Origin: Patescibacteria group bacterium
Lineage (GTDB): Bacteria; Patescibacteriota; JABMPQ01; JAHIRA01
Assembly: GCA_018818905.1 (NCBI GenBank)
Contig: JAHIRA010000034.1
Span: forward strand, 1-5,602
Reading direction: 5' to 3'
Length of the DNA stretch: 5,602 nt
Below the pieces are notes generated by a model, which had not been told where the DNA came from, did not search any database, and worked only from the letters and a program-made list of their open reading frames with translations. This document shows positions 1-5,602 of this stretch, one piece after another (the stretch's first letter is position 1; each line of letters begins with the position of its first letter). The position numbers and the translations under genes were made by a program.

Positions 1-1076
1 GCAAGCATCTTCCAGGAAAGACTAGGATCATTCTCAAGCATTTTGATCTTGGCTATCAAATCTTCGACATTATCACTTTCAAAATACAACACCATATCAT
101 CACCAAACTCGGCTAAGGCAGAATTTCTGGCCGCAATGACCGGGCAATTATACTCAAGAGCCTCAATTAGCGGTAGCCCAAAACCCTCGTAAAGAGACGG
201 GAAAACGTAAGCGAAGGCGTTCTCATACAGAAAACGTAACTTTGCATCTGAAATAGAGCCTGTGATCTCAATGCGTTCTTCTAGATTATTCTCTCGCATG
301 AACTTCTCTATCTCATCAACGGCTGCTTGGTGAATTCCACCGGCCAAGACAAGATTTTTATTGAACTGTCGATCTTTCGCTAGATTCCTAAAGGCTTCAA
401 GCAGAAGTTTGACATTTTTTCTGTAGTCAAAGCCTCCTGCGTAAAGCAGATATTCTTCCGGCCTAGTCTCCTTATTGCAAAAATCATACTCCTCCTGTGT
501 CTTTATAAGTTTCACACCCGGGTAAACCGGTGTGACTTTCTGTTTGGGAAAATATATTTCTGATAGCAAATCTCTTCTGGTAGATTTTGAATTTGTGATA
601 ATCCAATCAGCCTTTTCAAATTCCTTCAAATGGTTCATATAAGCCCGAAAGTCTTTGTCTTTTTGAAGATAGTGTTCACGGAACAAAAGCGGAATCAAAT
701 CATGACAAACCATAATTGTCTTATGTTGACCTTCGGTATTGACTCGATAATCTCTATCTCCAGATGAAAACATTAACAGAATATCTATTTTGTTGTCTCT
801 AACAAAATCATTTATTTTGTTCTTTTCATACCTCTGAAGACTTTTGTAGCTAGCCTTGGCCAAAAGAGGCGGTAACAACGGGTACAAGATTTTAATCCTC
901 TCCTGAGGTACTTTTGGTAGCTTGAGATCCGCAAGATTTTGATAGCCAATCAAATAGTATTCATTTTTTATATCATTTTCAAGAAGAGCTTTGGCATAGT
1001 TACTAGTATAAACGCCAAAACCTCTTTCTGTATACCCGGGAAGAAGGGCTATTCTAAGATCTAGGGCTATGCGCAT
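1..1076 (-). CDS. GT4 family glycosyltransferase, mannosyltransferase-like (3' end cut by window edge)
   Basis: This is a cytosolic retaining GT-B glycosyltransferase of family GT4 that transfers a sugar from a nucleotide-sugar donor to a glycan acceptor. About 358 residues are visible and the C-terminal helix is missing. The N-terminus MRIALDLRIALLPG, followed by RGFGVYTSN (19-27), is a typical Rossmann start with the glycine-rich acceptor loop. HDLIPLLF (125-132) and ITNSKSTRRDLL match conserved GT4 segments. The second Rossmann domain opens with YAGGFDYRKN, where R219 and K220 are the expected donor phosphate-binding residues. EGFGLPLIE (E297 to E305) is the E-x7-E signature. The ATG at 1076 overlaps the preceding gene by 23 nt; a weak GAAG lies upstream. 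Overall similarity resembles WbaZ/MtfB-type mannosyltransferases, but the sugar cannot be read from sequence. Family call is firm; specificity is inference. Confidence 0.93.
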   Translation of the reverse strand, partial: MRIALDLRIALLPGYTERGFGVYTSNYAKALLENDIKNEYYLIGYQNLADLKLPKVPQERIKILYPLLPPLLAKASYKSLQRYEKNKINDFVRDNKIDILLMFSSGDRDYRVNTEGQHKTIMVCHDLIPLLFREHYLQKDKDFRAYMNHLKEFEKADWIITNSKSTRRDLLSEIYFPKQKVTPVYPGVKLIKTQEEYDFCNKETRPEEYLLYAGGFDYRKNVKLLLEAFRNLAKDRQFNKNLVLAGGIHQAAVDEIEKFMRENNLEERIEITGSISDAKLRFLYENAFAYVFPSLYEGFGLPLIEALEYNCPVIAARNSALAEFGDDMVLYFESDNVEDLIAKIKMLENDPSLSWKML

Positions 1077-1449
1077 CTTTTTTCTTCAAATATAAATTAA
1101 GTCCAAAGTAGGCAATGATCTCAATTATGATAAAAGCAGTGGTGACACCCAGAACCGTGAACTTATTAAACGTCACCCCCAAGCGAAGAATGCCAAAGAT
1201 CAGGGACGGGACAGTCAACAAAGAAAAGACAAAGGAAAAGAAAAACACCATGGCGTCATTGAGCGACTTCCTGAAAACAATCTTTTGCAGCACAAAGCCA
1301 GGCAGGAAAAGACAATAATACAGCAAAAAGAGAAAGACGATAGAATCAAGAAAGCTGAGTTTAAACAAGAACATAAGCACCATGAAAAGAAAGACAGCAA
1401 AAACTCCCGGAATAATCAGCATTGAGGCAAATTTTTTAAGATTTTTCAT
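1054..1449 (-). CDS. Small four-helix membrane protein with LPGF motif, resembling an N-terminal GT-C module
   Basis: This 131-residue integral membrane protein has helices at about 11-29, 35-55, 66-89 and 97-121, and a basic tail (KKK at 122-124). The second helix ends in LPGF (49-52), followed by a basic stretch and then KSLNDAMVFFFSF. This helix-PGF-basic-helix order resembles the start of some large polytopic GT-C-type membrane proteins, such as DUF1616- or DUF6541-like families, which usually carry it fused to the rest of the enzyme. Here it is a separate gene two places after the GT-C gene. The ATG at 1449 overlaps the upstream 79-residue gene by 14 nt, and its own end overlaps the downstream GT4 gene by 23 nt. 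No catalytic motif is visible. A role as a subunit or partner of the GT-C enzyme is inference; it may equally be an unrelated small membrane protein. Confidence 0.8.
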   Translation of the reverse strand: MKNLKKFASMLIIPGVFAVFLFMVLMFLFKLSFLDSIVFLFLLYYCLFLPGFVLQKIVFRKSLNDAMVFFFSFVFSLLTVPSLIFGILRLGVTFNKFTVLGVTTAFIIIEIIAYFGLNLYLKKKDAHSPRS

Positions 1450-1675
1450 TGTTTTTTCTTAGAAAAAGGACTAAACCTATAGCCAAAAGAAAATAGTAAA
1501 TAACAAATAGATAGGGACTCGTGGTAAAGAAATTGTCTTTTACTTGAATATAAAGGTCACCCAGAATCAATGCAGACTCACCAGCTCTAAAAACACCATA
1601 GATCATACCCATGAAGAATAGCCCCAAAAGTGCTGCAAAGCAAGTCTTTAGATTTTGATTAATAATTTCTCTCAT
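1436..1675 (-). CDS. Small two-helix membrane protein of unknown function
   Basis: I do not recognise this protein. With the ATG at 1675 it has 79 residues, helices at about 13-29 and 54-72, a 24-residue loop between them (30-53) containing R30, E33, D40, K46 and D47, and a basic tail (RKNNEK). The basic residues at both ends predict that both termini are cytoplasmic and the loop faces outward. A TTG two codons upstream (1681) is open, but the ATG is the simpler choice. The start overlaps the GT-C gene by 17 nt and the end overlaps the 131-residue gene by 14 nt. That placement between two membrane-protein genes, and the intact frame, argue that it is translated. It may be a small subunit of a membrane glycosyltransferase complex, but nothing in its sequence shows a catalytic role. 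Confidence 0.72.
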   Translation of the reverse strand: MREIINQNLKTCFAALLGLFFMGMIYGVFRAGESALILGDLYIQVKDNFFTTSPYLFVIYYFLLAIGLVLFLRKNNEKS

Positions 1676-3197
1676 AGACAATCAGCTCATGGTTATCAAA
1701 AACAACTTTGTAATCTTTTAAACCAGCAAATCTCTCTTGTTCTCTTGAATTCCTATAGGTAACAACATACTTAATATTATTATCAACAAACAATTGTTTG
1801 GACTTCTCTAGATCAGGATAGAAAATCATCAACCAAGCCTGGAATGTTCTGTCTCCAAGAAACTCCTCATCAGAAATATCTGCTTCTCTTTCTGGCATAA
1901 GGCTGCTTGTCTCTCGGTTGTAAACCAGGAAATCCTTTGTTGTGACTTCCCTGGCAAACGAGTCAGCTTTCTTGTTCTCGCCCCTTGAAGAGAGCAGAAT
2001 GCTTTCATCTCCAGCTTGCCGATTCAAAAACTCAGCCACGTTCTTCTCACTTTTAGTCAATGTGAAGCTTGAGCCAAAGTAGTCAAGCTCATGCTTGGCC
2101 ACGGTAACATTCTCAGCAAAAGCACACGATAACAGAATCATCATCAAGGTGATACCACACCATCTTTTCTTATCTGAATAAAGCTCAAAAAGATTCTTAA
2201 TAAAGAAAGGTAGACCAAATAGAAGAGGTAAGAAAAAATAATTGCTTAATCTATCGGGATGATAATAGAAACCAAGATATTGAACTCCTATTAGCACCAC
2301 AAGCACCACAAAAAGTGAGCAAACAATCTTTTTACTCCTGGAAAGATTGTTTGTTTGAAAAAAAGATACCAAACCAAGTATCCCGGCCAGAGCAAAGACA
2401 AGTCCCAGAGCTCGAGGCAGATCCCACGGCATGTTGAGATTGAGAGCAAAAAGTTCATTCTGCCTGGTAATCTCAGCAACAAACTTCGAGACCAAAGTAA
2501 GTGGATTGAGACTGCCATAAACTATTTTCCCAAGAAGACCAGCCAAGAAAATAATGACAATAAGCCAGACGGCAAAAAGCTTGAACCTTTTTGACAGAAG
2601 CATGTACACCGTCAAAAACATTGTTGCCAAAACAGCCGAAAGATGATGAAAATAGAAAGACAGAAGTAGCACTCCAAAAGCCAACGCATAGCCTTGGATA
2701 CCTTTTTTCCATAATAACAACAGAATTATTGTCACAAAAAACAGATACCCCAGTAGATTTTGTGGCGTCAAAAGTGAAGCTCTGAGAACAGGTAAAGAGA
2801 AAAGGGCCAGCAGAAAAGCCAAGAATGAAACAAAACTTGACCCTGAAATCTTTTGCATGAGCAAAAAAACAGCAGCAAGTAGAAGTGAAAACACAAGGCC
2901 AAAAAAGACTATAGATGTCGCAAAAATACTCTCTTTCGAAAAAAGATTTAGCAAGGCTATTGTGACTTGAAGTGGTGGGTACAAAACCGAGCTTGACTCG
3001 TTGGCAACCCTCCCTCCGCTCACCTCAAAATCAGGGACAAGCTCCCCGCCCTCAAGCAATCGTTCTGAACCAAGGGCAATTCTGATTGAATCGGTGACCA
3101 GAGGTTCATTTGCGGGATAATAAAGAGCCAAAAAGTAAGCCAATGATATCAAAATAACTAAGACAAAAAGAAGCTTTTTATTTTTCAGATACTTCAT
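1659..3197 (-). CDS. Polytopic GT-C-type membrane glycosyltransferase (PMT/GT39-like) with C-terminal extracytoplasmic domain
   Basis: This 512-residue protein has about 11 helices, at roughly 9-27, 96-114, 122-138, 148-163, 170-183, 186-201, 205-227, 262-280, 291-312, 320-337 and 346-361. Basic loops (KNKK, WKKG, SKRFK, SRSKK, SDKKR) all fall on the cytoplasmic side, so the topology is consistent. The first outer loop (28-90) holds acidic candidates for catalysis (E31, D36) and ends in YPPL (73-76), as in many GT-C enzymes. Other familiar segments are FHHLSA (183-188) and HPDRLSNY (313-320). Residues 380-512 form a soluble domain with EFLNRQAGDESILLS and NNIKYVVTYR, a pattern common at the C-terminus of such proteins. 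GT-C enzymes use polyprenyl-phosphate sugars on the outer membrane face; the sugar and acceptor here are unknown. The ATG at 3197 is preferred to an upstream TTG at 3245, because the extension is long and begins in an unusual codon. Confidence 0.82.
   Translation of the reverse strand: MKYLKNKKLLFVLVILISLAYFLALYYPANEPLVTDSIRIALGSERLLEGGELVPDFEVSGGRVANESSSVLYPPLQVTIALLNLFSKESIFATSIVFFGLVFSLLLAAVFLLMQKISGSSFVSFLAFLLALFSLPVLRASLLTPQNLLGYLFFVTIILLLLWKKGIQGYALAFGVLLLSFYFHHLSAVLATMFLTVYMLLSKRFKLFAVWLIVIIFLAGLLGKIVYGSLNPLTLVSKFVAEITRQNELFALNLNMPWDLPRALGLVFALAGILGLVSFFQTNNLSRSKKIVCSLFVVLVVLIGVQYLGFYYHPDRLSNYFFLPLLFGLPFFIKNLFELYSDKKRWCGITLMMILLSCAFAENVTVAKHELDYFGSSFTLTKSEKNVAEFLNRQAGDESILLSSRGENKKADSFAREVTTKDFLVYNRETSSLMPEREADISDEEFLGDRTFQAWLMIFYPDLEKSKQLFVDNNIKYVVTYRNSREQERFAGLKDYKVVFDNHELIVYERNY
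2320..2353 (-). repeat. Perfect 12-bp inverted repeat with 10-nt loop containing AGGAG
   Basis: The arms at 2320-2331 and 2342-2353 are exactly complementary and enclose a 10-nt loop (2332-2341). In the transcript the 5' arm reads CAAACAAUCUUU and the loop CCAGGAGUAA, so an AGGAG Shine-Dalgarno-like core is presented in the loop. The stem has three G-C and nine A-U pairs. It lies within the GT-C coding sequence, over residues 282-293, in the cytoplasmic loop between predicted helices 8 and 9. No clean U-tract follows, so it does not look like an intrinsic terminator. It may be a chance product of coding sequence or a translational pause or regulatory element. Confidence 0.6.
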
Positions 3198-3579
3198 GAG
3201 CCAAAGAATCAAAGAATAATAGAACTGCTGATAAAACAAAAACAAAGATAAGCACCAAGGCTAGCGGAATTGCTTCTTGTAGCGTCGTCATGGCCTTATA
3301 AGTCAGACCTGAGGTCACCCCAATCACAACAAGCAATCCAAGGATTCCCCAGAGTTTACTTTTCTGACTAGACACCACTTGAACGCCAAGAGCAGTTGCG
3401 ACCATAGCTGTGATCATCGTCATGGCCATGGCTGCTAGAGACAAGCTTGAAACAGTGCCTTGGGAAGCAAAGCCATCATAGAATAATTCTGTTGTGACTA
3501 GAGTTAGAAGTGATAGATAAAACAGAAGAGTGATAATCTTGAGAAAGCTAACCACTAGTTTTTTATTTTCCGGTTTCAT
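3178..3579 (-). CDS. Four-helix membrane protein of unknown function
   Basis: I do not recognise this family. The 133-residue protein has helices at about 8-30, 43-69, 76-93 and 104-123. Its N-terminus (KPENKK) and the loop between helices 2 and 3 (SSQKSK) are basic, so both termini are predicted cytoplasmic. Helix 2 is rich in small residues and methionine (AAMAMTMITAMVATALG), a composition suited to tight helix packing. I chose the ATG at 3579 over an open TTG at 3612: the ATG gives a normal basic N-terminus and an overlap of 17 nt with the upstream gene, in keeping with the other junctions, whereas the TTG would give 50 nt. It overlaps the GT-C gene by 20 nt. Its position between the anchored surface protein and the GT-C enzyme suggests a partner of one of them, which is inference. 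Confidence 0.78.
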   Translation of the reverse strand: MKPENKKLVVSFLKIITLLFYLSLLTLVTTELFYDGFASQGTVSSLSLAAMAMTMITAMVATALGVQVVSSQKSKLWGILGLLVVIGVTSGLTYKAMTTLQEAIPLALVLIFVFVLSAVLLFFDSLAHEVSEK

Positions 3580-5113
3580 GGGCAAATAGTTTTTGATAAA
3601 TTTTATAGCCAAGTGACTGTTCGTCGTACAGCAACACCTCGACCTTCTTTATTAAGACTGCTTCATTTTTTGAGGTTTCTATGCTTACCCTGGGTTTTGA
3701 AAGATTATCGATATCGAGATCGAAGCTTGAAACAGTATCATGCTTTCTCCTAGTGGTAAGCGAGGCTGTTTTCCCAACAAAAGACTCTAATCCCTCCGGC
3801 TTGATATTGACCTCTTTTGTACTTATATTCTGCAAATTTTCTTCGTAAATACCATTGTACAGGTTATCGATGAGATTATTCTTCTCAAGTGCAAAGTAGC
3901 CACCCGCAAAGTCTATTTTCAGATTCTCCTGCGGAATAGTTATCTTTTGAACATCTCTTTGGTTCTGACCAATACTTACACCCTCTTTAAGATCCTCAAA
4001 ACTCATCTCCTTGTTATTCACTAAATCATAAAAATATTTAGCTTTGGGCACATCTATACTAAGATTTTTGTTGGCAAACAACACTTCCTGAAGCCCCGTT
4101 CGATTAACTGCTTCAAACATCAAAAAATCACTGCCGGCAAAAAACGTAACTGGCTTGGTTTCAATGCCTGGAATTTCAGAATAGCTTGAATTTTGAACTG
4201 GAAAGAAGTGATCCCTAAACACAAACTCTGACTGAGACGTTTTGATATTAGAGATTATTAGATCATCACTAATATCAAGCTCAACAGTATAGATGCCAGG
4301 CTTCAGACCAGAAACATCCATCCGAGCCTTCTTCTCACTTTGCCCTTCTTGATCTGGCTTCTGATAGCGTCCATACTCTACTCCACCCTTGGTTATCAGA
4401 ATATTAAAACGATCAGGCCCAACTTTACGATCAATGTCGTAGTAGGAAAACTCAAAATCAAGAATCTCATCTTCAATATAGGTCAAGATAGTGTGCTTAC
4501 CCCTAAGGAAAACCGGGAAGTCTTTTTTCGTTTCATCCTTTTTGTAGCCCGGCAGCCTGAAACTATCTTCCAAATTTACCCCATAGCTAGTTGTTGTGCG
4601 TTTTCTGGAAACTATTGGTAAATATTCAAGCATCTTTTCTGGGCTAGAAAATATTTTTTCATTTTGCCAGAGTAAAAGATTTTCTTCTGGCAAAAACATA
4701 GTTTTGTCTCGTTCAAAATCTTCTTTTGTCCTAAAACTATTTCCGGCAATGTAACTTTCTTTTAGCTCTTTTTTCTTCTTATTATCAAAAAGACTAAGAT
4801 ATATTTCCGACTCCTCATTCTTATCATAAACTAGTCTAACCTTTGTTTTTGGATAGTCTTTGGTGGCTGCCAGATTTATCTCTAGAGGTTTATCTTTCAA
4901 AAGAAAATACTGACCATTTTTGGTCATAACCTTGGAAAAATCATTCGTTGAAGAATCAAATATGAGACTAGGTTCAATGGTTTGCAGCCTAAACCCCAAT
5001 AAGCCAAAATAGCCCAGAAACTGCCAGGCCAGAAAAGTCACGAAAAGCAACACCGCGACCACAACGCCGAGATAAAAAAGTCTTTTGCTATTAATGTTGT
5101 CAGCTAGAATCAT
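3563..5113 (-). CDS. Membrane-anchored, cysteine-free beta-rich extracytoplasmic protein, no recognised family
   Basis: I cannot name a family for this 516-residue protein. Residues 10-11 (KR) precede a single hydrophobic segment at about 12-41, with no lipobox and no clear signal-peptidase site, so it is best read as an uncleaved anchor with the C-terminal ~475 residues outside. There are no cysteines. The region is rich in alternating polar and hydrophobic strands. RGKHTILTYIEDE (from about residue 204) to KPGIYTVELDISDD (ending at 284) looks like a beta-sandwich module, the second segment being the usual last-strand pattern of such folds. A further strand-rich part around TFFAGSDFLMFEAVNRTGLQ may be a second module. 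The ATG at 5113 overlaps the upstream GT4 gene by 14 nt, with no visible Shine-Dalgarno. Carbohydrate binding, glycan display or being a glycan acceptor are all possible from context; none is shown by motif. Confidence 0.85.
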   Translation of the reverse strand: MILADNINSKRLFYLGVVVAVLLFVTFLAWQFLGYFGLLGFRLQTIEPSLIFDSSTNDFSKVMTKNGQYFLLKDKPLEINLAATKDYPKTKVRLVYDKNEESEIYLSLFDNKKKKELKESYIAGNSFRTKEDFERDKTMFLPEENLLLWQNEKIFSSPEKMLEYLPIVSRKRTTTSYGVNLEDSFRLPGYKKDETKKDFPVFLRGKHTILTYIEDEILDFEFSYYDIDRKVGPDRFNILITKGGVEYGRYQKPDQEGQSEKKARMDVSGLKPGIYTVELDISDDLIISNIKTSQSEFVFRDHFFPVQNSSYSEIPGIETKPVTFFAGSDFLMFEAVNRTGLQEVLFANKNLSIDVPKAKYFYDLVNNKEMSFEDLKEGVSIGQNQRDVQKITIPQENLKIDFAGGYFALEKNNLIDNLYNGIYEENLQNISTKEVNIKPEGLESFVGKTASLTTRRKHDTVSSFDLDIDNLSKPRVSIETSKNEAVLIKKVEVLLYDEQSLGYKIYQKLFAHETGK

Positions 5114-5602
5114 GGAGAACTTTGTTAAAGATTGCCTTTATTTTATCAGAACAATCAGCAAATTTAAAATTATCTTCAGCGACTTTACGAGCTTTTTCTT
5201 TTAAAACAGAGGTGTCGATGGCTTCATTCAGAACAGAGACCAATGTCTTTGAGAACATATATGGATCCGCTGGAGGAATTAGTAAGGCTCCATCTTGCAC
5301 TACTTCTGGAATTGAGCCGGTTAAGGTTGTGATAACTATATTCCGAGCAGCCATAGCTTCCACAAGCACTCGACCAAATTGCTCCTGCCAGGTGGGAATG
5401 GGAATACTGAGAAGCGCAAAAATATCGGCCAAATTATAAAGTTTGGGAATATTGGCGTATGTCACAAAATCAACAAAAACTACATTCTTTTCAATTCGTA
5501 GTCTCTTGGCCAAGGCCCGGTAGCTTTCTGCCAAAGGCCCCTTTCCGACAACGACAACTTTTAGATCTGGAAATTTCTTAATAGCTTCCTTGGAGCCAAT
5601 CA
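5100..5602 (-). CDS. GT4 family glycosyltransferase, C-terminal part (5' end outside window)
   Basis: The open frame runs to the window edge without a stop, so the true start lies beyond 5602; the TTG at 5534 is an internal leucine codon. The 166 visible residues are most of the second Rossmann domain of a GT4 enzyme, which binds the nucleotide-sugar donor. The visible part opens within the segment before the VVVVGKGPL strand-loop that follows the donor phosphate-binding region. NVVFVDFVTYANIPKLYNLADIFALLS is the usual strand, helix and strand of the fold. EQFGRVLVE (E at 5384-5382 to E at 5360-5358) is the E-x7-E motif, and GSIPEVVQDGALLIPPADP is the donor-contacting loop of the family. The gene ends in TGA and overlaps the anchored-protein gene by 14 nt. 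Specificity cannot be inferred, since the acceptor-binding N-terminal domain is outside the window. Confidence 0.92.
   Translation of the reverse strand, partial: IGSKEAIKKFPDLKVVVVGKGPLAESYRALAKRLRIEKNVVFVDFVTYANIPKLYNLADIFALLSIPIPTWQEQFGRVLVEAMAARNIVITTLTGSIPEVVQDGALLIPPADPYMFSKTLVSVLNEAIDTSVLKEKARKVAEDNFKFADCSDKIKAIFNKVLHDSS

Larger units (their letters stand above)
1..5602 (-). other. Polycistronic surface-glycan-type operon with all six junctions overlapping
   Basis: Seven genes are co-directional with no intergenic base. Counting from each downstream ATG to the upstream stop, the overlaps in transcription order are 14, 17, 20, 17, 14 and 23 nt. No candidate promoter or terminator was found, and the transcript must start and end outside the window. 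None of the six internal starts has a GGAGG-like Shine-Dalgarno sequence; the nearest is GAAG before the start at 1076. Translational coupling by reinitiation near each stop is the likely way these genes are expressed, which is inference. Confidence 0.8.

Noticed and set aside
1115..1400. Plus-strand frame 1115-1318 and minus-strand frame 1215-1400
   Set aside because: Both overlap the 131-residue membrane protein in other frames; their composition is a by-product of its phenylalanine/leucine-rich coding.
1450..1470. Short AT-rich inverted repeat just upstream of the ATG at 1449
   Set aside because: Only about six A/T-dominated pairs inside a coding region; too weak to call a regulatory hairpin or terminator.
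2293..2310. Two tandem copies of a 9-bp unit agcaccaca
   Set aside because: In frame it encodes VVLVVL in a membrane helix (residues 297-302 of the GT-C protein), so simple coding composition explains it.
2291..2785. Out-of-frame open stretches on both strands (plus 2355-2594 and 2591-2785; minus 2291-2518 and 2473-2712)
   Set aside because: All lie inside the GT-C gene, whose own frame has coherent membrane topology; these are frame shadows.
3443..3736. 14-bp direct repeat aagcttgaaacagt at 3443-3456 and 3723-3736
   Set aside because: The copies sit in two different genes and encode TVSSL and TVSSF in frame; one 14-bp match in an AT-rich 5.6 kb window is plausible by chance.
4340..4621. 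Plus-strand open frame of 93 codons
   Set aside because: Antisense to the intact 516-residue gene; no start context or recognisable motif.
5100..5102. Possible reassigned UGA (as glycine in Gracilibacteria/Absconditabacteria)
   Set aside because: Reading through this TGA reaches TAA three codons later, all other visible genes end in TAA or TAG, and no gene needs an in-frame TGA; the standard code fits.
5122..5439. Plus-strand open frame of 105 codons
   Set aside because: It lies wholly antisense to the conserved GT4 domain, including its E-x7-E region, and its translation shows no domain character.

Overview
The window is gene-dense bacterial DNA, moderately AT-rich by eye. All seven genes lie on the minus strand, so transcription runs from the high-numbered end to position 1. 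No intergenic base was found: every gene overlaps the next by 14 to 23 nt, and both edges cut through glycosyltransferase genes. The standard code fits, with five TAA/TAG stops and one TGA stop at the visible gene ends and tryptophan read from TGG. Extreme compaction, overlapping starts without clear Shine-Dalgarno sequences, many small membrane proteins and a large membrane-anchored surface protein with no recognised family suggest a Candidate Phyla Radiation (Patescibacteria) genome, perhaps Microgenomates-like. This placement is inference; no marker gene is present.

In transcription order the layout is: (1) 5602-5100, the C-terminal half of a GT4 glycosyltransferase; (2) 5113-3563, a 516-residue protein with one N-terminal membrane anchor and a cysteine-free, probably extracytoplasmic beta-rich region; (3) 3579-3178, a 133-residue four-helix membrane protein; (4) 3197-1659, a 512-residue, about 11-helix GT-C-type membrane glycosyltransferase with an extracytoplasmic C-terminal domain; (5) 1675-1436, a 79-residue two-helix membrane protein; (6) 1449-1054, a 131-residue four-helix membrane protein with an LPGF motif; (7) 1076-1, a second GT4 glycosyltransferase lacking its C-terminus.

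The set reads as part of a cell-surface glycan locus. Cytosolic GT4 enzymes would build a nucleotide-sugar-derived glycan on a carrier. The GT-C enzyme would act on the outer face of the membrane using a lipid-linked donor. The anchored beta-rich protein would display, bind or accept the glycan. The three small membrane proteins could be subunits or accessories of the GT-C enzyme. The enzyme classes follow from visible motifs; the joint pathway is inference. The most unusual features are the uniform phase of all six gene overlaps, the unrecognised proteins around the GT-C enzyme, and a perfect 12-bp hairpin inside the GT-C gene with AGGAG in its loop.
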